Shown in pieces: positions 6,746 through 10,116 of a DNA stretch of 10,116 nt. This DNA comes from Candidatus Neomicrothrix sp. UBA4542 (lineage in GTDB: Bacteria; Actinomycetota; Acidimicrobiia; Acidimicrobiales; Poriferisodalaceae): NCBI GenBank assembly GCA_002388005.1, contig DGLO01000081.1, positions 1 to 10,116 on the forward strand, read 5' to 3'. The position numbers and the translations under genes are program-made. Under the pieces are notes generated by a model. The model saw nothing but the letters and a program-made list of their open reading frames with translations. It did no database searches and had not been told where the DNA came from. The first letter of the stretch is position 1. Every line of letters begins with the position of its first letter.

Positions 6746-6856
6746 GACTATTGCATCTAACGTTTGAGGTTCTGGAGTGGTCCCCATTGAGAGCTCTTTT
6801 GTTCTTTGGGTAAAAAAATCATTAATACTTGGTCATTATCGGCGAGAGGAACGATC
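6746..6856 (+). promoter_or_regulatory. metY-dehydrogenase intergenic region, weak promoter candidate
   Basis: 111 bp, with an AT-rich patch (6798-6830) that contains TTGTTC (6799-6804), a run of seven A and TTAATA (6822-6827) 17 bp after TTGTTC. This could be a separate promoter for the downstream dehydrogenase, but the match to consensus is poor. The 8-bp palindrome AGAGCTCT (6790-6797) followed by TTT has no loop and is not a convincing terminator. Confidence 0.25.
6844..6850 (+). promoter_or_regulatory. Ribosome binding site of the dehydrogenase gene
   Basis: GAGAGGA lies 6 nt before the ATG at 6857 and decides this start over an upstream in-frame TTG at 6806. Confidence 0.7.
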
Positions 6857-7759
6857 ATGCGTATTGGATTTATTGGTGTGGGCAATATGGGTGGCCCGAT
6901 AGCCACCCACCTGCTGGCAGCAGAGCATGACCTGCAGGCCTTCGATCTAAACAGCCAATCGCTTGACCGAATGGCCGAACTAGGTGCCGACAAGGCGACT
7001 TCGGCCGCGAACGCGGCCGATAACGCTGAGGTCGTATTTTTGTCGCTTCCAATGCCGCGTGATGTGGAAGGAGTGGTTTCAGGAGACGGGGGTCTTTTCG
7101 GCACGATGTCCGTGGGTACGACGGTCATCGATCTCAGTACCAGTTCTCCATCCTTGAGTCGCCAGCTAGCAGTTGAAGGCCAGGAACGCGGTATTGATTT
7201 TCTTGACGCTCCGGTGTCGGGCGGTGTGTACGGCGCACGCAAAGGAACTTTGGCTGTCATGGTCGGCGGTTCTGAGGAAGCCTTTGAGCGGAATCTGCCG
7301 CTGCTGGAAACGTTTGCGGCCAAGGTCGTGAGATGCGGGGATGCTGGTTCGGGCAACGTCGTCAAAGCGGTCAACAACATGTTGGCGTTCGTTGGGATGA
7401 TGGGAACTACCGAAGCTCTCCTCCTTGGGGTCAAGGCTGGAGTAGACCCAAAGATTTTGCGGGAAGTTGTTGAAGCGAGCAGCGGGGCAAGCTTTGTATG
7501 GAGCAGCGCGACCAGAGCAATTCTCCGAGATCGATTAGCACCCTCGTTCACTAGTGCCTTGGCCTGTAAAGACATCGGATTGGCGGTGGATTTAGCGGAC
7601 GAGTTCGAAGTTCCTGTGCCGATGGGTCGACACACGCAACAGCTCCTTGAGACCTACCGCGACAATGGGTTCGCCGATGAGGACATTCTCGCGACCGTCC
7701 GGGCGCTTGAGGATGAAGCAAGTTTTGTGGTTCGCGGACTTGCCCCAGATATTCAATAG
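6857..7759 (+). CDS. 3-hydroxyisobutyrate dehydrogenase-family oxidoreductase
   Basis: Beta-hydroxyacid dehydrogenase family member (6-phosphogluconate dehydrogenase superfamily), 300 residues, the usual length. The N-terminal Rossmann domain starts with GFIGVGNMG (4-12). D30 at the end of the second strand suggests NAD rather than NADP, which usually goes with N-R there. The substrate-binding signature DAPVSGG spans 117-123. The catalytic lysine is K170 in GNVVKAVNN, with N174 as the usual partner. KD (238-239) in the C-terminal helical domain is the conserved pair near the active site. Likely reaction: oxidation of 3-hydroxyisobutyrate to methylmalonate semialdehyde in valine breakdown. Close relatives act on tartronate semialdehyde, other beta-hydroxyacids or succinic semialdehyde, so the substrate is not certain. 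It follows metY on the same strand after 111 bp, but no shared pathway is obvious. It ends 3 bp before the convergent acyl-CoA dehydrogenase stop. Confidence 0.88.
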   Translation: MRIGFIGVGNMGGPIATHLLAAEHDLQAFDLNSQSLDRMAELGADKATSAANAADNAEVVFLSLPMPRDVEGVVSGDGGLFGTMSVGTTVIDLSTSSPSLSRQLAVEGQERGIDFLDAPVSGGVYGARKGTLAVMVGGSEEAFERNLPLLETFAAKVVRCGDAGSGNVVKAVNNMLAFVGMMGTTEALLLGVKAGVDPKILREVVEASSGASFVWSSATRAILRDRLAPSFTSALACKDIGLAVDLADEFEVPVPMGRHTQQLLETYRDNGFADEDILATVRALEDEASFVVRGLAPDIQ

Positions 7760-7762
7760 CCT

Positions 7763-9010
7763 TTAGGAACGTTTTGTCTCGTTCCACGGCCCGGCATCAG
7801 CGCGTGGTTCTTTGGGCAGGCCTAAAACCCTTTCGCCAACAATGTTTCGTTGGATTTCGTTACTCCCGGAGTAAATGGATCCGGGGCGCGCGCCAATAAA
7901 TGTGGTGACCCAAGCTTGGGAAGAGTAAGGGGAACCAACGTCATCCACTCCGACTCCGGTAGCCGCGTCGCGACCATCGGGTGCTGTCGCATCCATTCCG
8001 ATGACATCCATTGCTAGTTCGGTGAAATGTTGGTGATGTTCAGACCAGAGCAGTTTGTTAAGCGATGACTCAGGCCCTTGGCTATATCCGCGAAGTGAAC
8101 GAGCGACGGTCTGTAAACCCATGAATTTCATGATTTGCGTTGTTGTGTACGCGGCCGTGAATCTTTGCCGCATGATTGGGTCATCAAGCTTTCCGTAGCT
8201 ACGAGCGACCTCTACTAGGCGCTGCCATTCCTCGCCGAATCGGATCCCGTTAGTTGTCGCGTCGTCGCCTCGTTCATAGGCCAGAAGAGTGTTTGCGACC
8301 GCCCAGCCGTTGTTAACTCCCCCCAAAACGTTTGCCTTGGGTGTACGCGCGTCGCCAAAAAAAACTTCGTTAAAATCGTGGTGGCCTGAAGCGTTAACAA
8401 TGGGTCGAACTTCTACTCCGGGCTGGTCGATTGGGCATAGCAAAAACGAGATCCCAGCATGTTTGACAACTGCAGGATCAGTACGGCACAGCACGAAAAT
8501 CCAGTTCGCATTGTGGCCTTGCGATGTCCAGATCTTTTGCCCGTTGATTACCCACTCATCTCCGTCGAGTTCAGCGCGGGTAGCTAAGGAAGCCAGATCT
8601 GAACCCGAGTTCGGTTCACTGTAGCCCTGACACCACACGTCGGTTCCGTCGAGTATTCGCGGGAGGTAGTGATTTTTTTGCTCGTCAGTTCCCCATTCGA
8701 TGATGGTGTGCCCGATCATTCCGATGGAGAAGATGTCGTTGTCGGTACCGTTGGGGACCCCAACTTCGGCTAGCTCTTCGGCCAAAATAGTGCGTTCCAT
8801 CTGGCTCAAGCCTGCTCCTCCGTATTCGTTGGGCCAGGCGACGGCAAGGAGTTGATGTTGAGACAGGGTGCGGCGCCAATCCGCTACGAATTTTTGACGC
8901 TCATCAGGACTGAAGCCGCCCATCCCGCTCCATCGCGAGGGTAGGTTCTCTTCGAGGAAACTCTTGATGTCAGCTCGAAAATTTGCTGCTTCGGCGCTGT
9001 AGTCCTCCAC
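7763..9010 (-). CDS. Acyl-CoA dehydrogenase family protein
   Basis: FAD-dependent acyl-CoA dehydrogenase, 415 residues with this start, which introduces an alpha,beta double bond into an acyl-CoA and passes electrons to ETF. It has the N-terminal helical domain (1-125) with FSIGMIGHTIIEWGTDEQK (94-112), the first family signature around CQGYSEPNSGSDLASL (127-142), WVINGQKIWTS (153-163) of the beta domain, and the C-terminal GSIYSGSNEIQRNIVGERVLG (377-397). The position that carries the catalytic glutamate in medium-chain enzymes (IYEG) is S381 here. E246 in AYERG may be the base instead, as in isovaleryl-type and many actinobacterial FadE enzymes. The GTG at 9010 is preferred: AGAGGAG lies 8 nt upstream. 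The GTG at 9049 would add 13 residues and swallow that site. It diverges from the di-iron hydroxylase gene. Chain length and substrate are unknown; branched, cyclic or steroid side-chain acyl-CoA is plausible. Confidence 0.93.
   Translation of the reverse strand: MEDYSAEAANFRADIKSFLEENLPSRWSGMGGFSPDERQKFVADWRRTLSQHQLLAVAWPNEYGGAGLSQMERTILAEELAEVGVPNGTDNDIFSIGMIGHTIIEWGTDEQKNHYLPRILDGTDVWCQGYSEPNSGSDLASLATRAELDGDEWVINGQKIWTSQGHNANWIFVLCRTDPAVVKHAGISFLLCPIDQPGVEVRPIVNASGHHDFNEVFFGDARTPKANVLGGVNNGWAVANTLLAYERGDDATTNGIRFGEEWQRLVEVARSYGKLDDPIMRQRFTAAYTTTQIMKFMGLQTVARSLRGYSQGPESSLNKLLWSEHHQHFTELAMDVIGMDATAPDGRDAATGVGVDDVGSPYSSQAWVTTFIGARPGSIYSGSNEIQRNIVGERVLGLPKEPRADAGPWNETKRS
7766..7785. other. 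Hairpin at the convergent gene junction
   Basis: GGAACG (7766-7771) and CGTTCC (7780-7785) can pair around an 8-nt loop, 6 bp in all. It overlaps the last codons of the acyl-CoA dehydrogenase gene and lies 6 bp past the dehydrogenase stop codon at 7759. Neither side has a U-tract, so it may help end transcription from both sides but is not a classical terminator. Confidence 0.3.
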
Positions 9011-9041
9011 GGCTGTTTCTCCTCTGGGCTGTTTGCAAACT

Positions 9042-9078
9042 GATGTCACATTACGCAGATGTCACCCAAGAGTGACGT
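9042..9078. repeat. Cluster of three GTGAC-type elements in the divergent promoter region
   Basis: GATGTCAC occurs at 9042-9049 and again at 9058-9065, 16 bp apart from start to start. The second copy faces GTGACGT (9072-9078), so GTCAC and GTGAC form an inverted repeat with a 6-bp spacer (9061-9076). The set sits 32-68 bp upstream of the acyl-CoA dehydrogenase start and looks like repeated sites for one regulator. Confidence 0.4.
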
Positions 9079-9121
9079 TAAATTGGTTGTTCTAGACGAC
9101 ACTTGTACGACATCGTGTTTC

Positions 9122-9136
9122 TCAACTTCAAGTTGA
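9122..9136. promoter_or_regulatory. 15-bp inverted repeat, candidate operator of the hydroxylase gene
   Basis: TCAACTT-C-AAGTTGA is a perfect inverted repeat with 7-bp arms around one base. It lies 30 bp before the hydroxylase ATG at 9167, in the region shared with the divergent acyl-CoA dehydrogenase. It does not match the published KstR consensus as I know it, so the regulator is unknown. Confidence 0.4.
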
Positions 9137-9166
9137 TTAGAGAGAAATTGGGTGGTGAGGATCTCC

Positions 9167-10116
9167 ATGACCGCTCTTAGGACTCGAATGCGACGGTCCG
9201 CCGGGTATGACCCGGAACCCATCAGTGTTCCACCACTGTTCCAGGGACCGCCGGCACCGTTGAGGATGGTTCGCTGGCTAGTGACGAGGTTCATGTGGCC
9301 GCAGTCGTTGGCGTGGATTGGTCTAGGAGCTCTGACGTATCACTTCTTCACACCCGAGCTGAGTCGATTTGCTTCGCTAGACGTCATCGACTTTGTGTTG
9401 ATTTGGCTCAGAAACACGGTTCTTATGCTGGTAGTTATTGGTGGTCAGCACTGGTGGCTACACATTCGCAGGGCGCAAGGCACCGAGTTCAAGTATGAGA
9501 CTCGCTGGCTTTCCGAGAGCCGCAAGTCGTTCACCTTCAATAACCAAACGCGCGACAACGTCTTCTGGACGTTGGTAAGCGGTGGCGGAATCGCTGCAAT
9601 TTATGAGTCAGTCATGTTCCGCTTGTATGCGACCGAATCGATTCCCCAGTTGAGGAGCCTGTGGGCGATTGCACTCATGACCTTTGGTGTCTTTTGGATA
9701 GAAGGGGTGCACTTTTACCTGAACCATCGCCTATTGCACTTCGATCCTTTGTATGGCTGGGCGCACGCCTTACATCACCGCAACGTGAACACTGGTCCGT
9801 GGAGTGGCATTTCGATGCATCCTGTGGAGCATCTGTTGTACATGTCGTTGCCGTTTGTGTTCGTAGTCGTTCCAGGTTCACCGTTTATTGCAACGTTTTG
9901 CATGGTGTATCTCATGATCTCGCCTTCCCCGTCGCACTCTGGGTTTGACCGTTTCGTGGTGAAGGAAGGATCTAGCTTTCGCGGCGGGGACTACTTTCAC
10001 AACCTTCACCACCGCTATTTTGAGGTCAACTACGGGATGCTGCTTTTGCCGTTAGATAAGTGGTTCGGAACGTTCCATGACGGGAGCGTTGAAGCTCACG
10101 AAGAAATGAAAGACCG
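9167..10116 (+). CDS. Sterol desaturase / fatty acid hydroxylase family membrane di-iron protein (3' end cut by the window)
   Basis: Integral membrane di-iron oxygenase of the fatty acid hydroxylase/sterol desaturase superfamily. 316 residues are visible and the frame is still open at the window edge, so the C-terminus is missing. The histidine clusters that bind the iron pair are present: HRLLH (187-191, HX3H), HALHH (200-204, HX2HH), HPVEH (218-222) and HNLHH (278-282, HX2HH). Hydrophobic membrane segments lie at about 73-93 (FVLIW...LMLVVI), 133-149, 163-180 and 223-250. The N-terminus is cytosolic-like and proline-rich. The ATG at 9167 has GAGG (9157-9160) 6 nt upstream; further starts at 9188 and 9266 are less likely. 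Such enzymes hydroxylate or desaturate sterols, carotenoids, fatty acids or ether lipids with O2 and an electron donor; the substrate is not readable here. It is divergent from the acyl-CoA dehydrogenase across 156 bp with candidate operators, suggesting joint control. Confidence 0.9.
   Translation, partial: MTALRTRMRRSAGYDPEPISVPPLFQGPPAPLRMVRWLVTRFMWPQSLAWIGLGALTYHFFTPELSRFASLDVIDFVLIWLRNTVLMLVVIGGQHWWLHIRRAQGTEFKYETRWLSESRKSFTFNNQTRDNVFWTLVSGGGIAAIYESVMFRLYATESIPQLRSLWAIALMTFGVFWIEGVHFYLNHRLLHFDPLYGWAHALHHRNVNTGPWSGISMHPVEHLLYMSLPFVFVVVPGSPFIATFCMVYLMISPSPSHSGFDRFVVKEGSSFRGGDYFHNLHHRYFEVNYGMLLLPLDKWFGTFHDGSVEAHEEMKD

Noticed and set aside
6786..6811. Possible terminator after metY: AGAGCTCT followed by TTT
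   Set aside because: The palindrome has no loop, and the T-run is short and interrupted; no stable hairpin with a U-tract can be drawn.
6757..7635. Minus-strand open frame of 292 codons opposite the dehydrogenase
   Set aside because: It is the antisense shadow of a gene with clear Rossmann and catalytic motifs; its composition is rich in Ser, Thr, Pro and Arg as expected for antisense reading.
9046..9294. Minus-strand open frame across the divergent control region
   Set aside because: It overlaps the start of the hydroxylase, which has clear family motifs, and its translation is low-complexity and unlike a protein family.

Overview
This window looks like chromosomal DNA from a heterotrophic actinobacterium of moderate GC content. 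The suggestion rests on frequent GTG starts, a SAM-I-clan riboswitch in front of metY, and a set of oxidative enzymes (Baeyer-Villiger monooxygenase, acyl-CoA dehydrogenase, di-iron hydroxylase) typical of actinobacterial lipid, terpenoid and ketone metabolism. An Acidimicrobiia-like lineage is my guess only. I saw no insertion sequence, integrase, tRNA, rRNA or CRISPR array.

Left block (1-2200, + strand): a GH51 alpha-L-arabinofuranosidase, then 25 bp later an unrecognised 215-residue protein. That protein has a nuclease-like N-terminal half and a C-terminal CxxC...CxxC putative zinc site. It ends tail-to-tail against the next block with 19 bp between.

Second block (2220-5119, - strand): in transcription order, a small unknown protein of 88 residues, a two-domain vicinal-oxygen-chelate (VOC) protein that has lost most canonical metal ligands, and a complete type I Baeyer-Villiger monooxygenase. 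A perfect inverted repeat lies in the gap just upstream of the monooxygenase.

Third block (5120-7759, + strand): a 312-bp non-coding leader carries the conserved core of a SAM-I-clan riboswitch. It is followed by a hairpin that can occlude the Shine-Dalgarno of metY (O-acetylhomoserine sulfhydrylase). Downstream is a 3-hydroxyisobutyrate-dehydrogenase-family oxidoreductase. It converges on the next gene with 3 bp between.

Right block (7763-10116): an acyl-CoA dehydrogenase (- strand) and a membrane di-iron hydroxylase of the sterol desaturase/fatty acid hydroxylase family (+ strand, cut by the window edge) diverge from a roughly 155-bp region. That region holds repeated GTGAC-type elements and a 15-bp inverted repeat.

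Functionally, the monooxygenase, acyl-CoA dehydrogenase, beta-hydroxyacid dehydrogenase and hydroxylase would suit a cell that oxidises ketones, lipids and branched acids. metY is the sulfur-assimilation and methionine gene under SAM feedback. The most distinctive items are the unrecognised protein at 1553-2200, the compact SAM riboswitch, and the VOC protein without canonical metal ligands.
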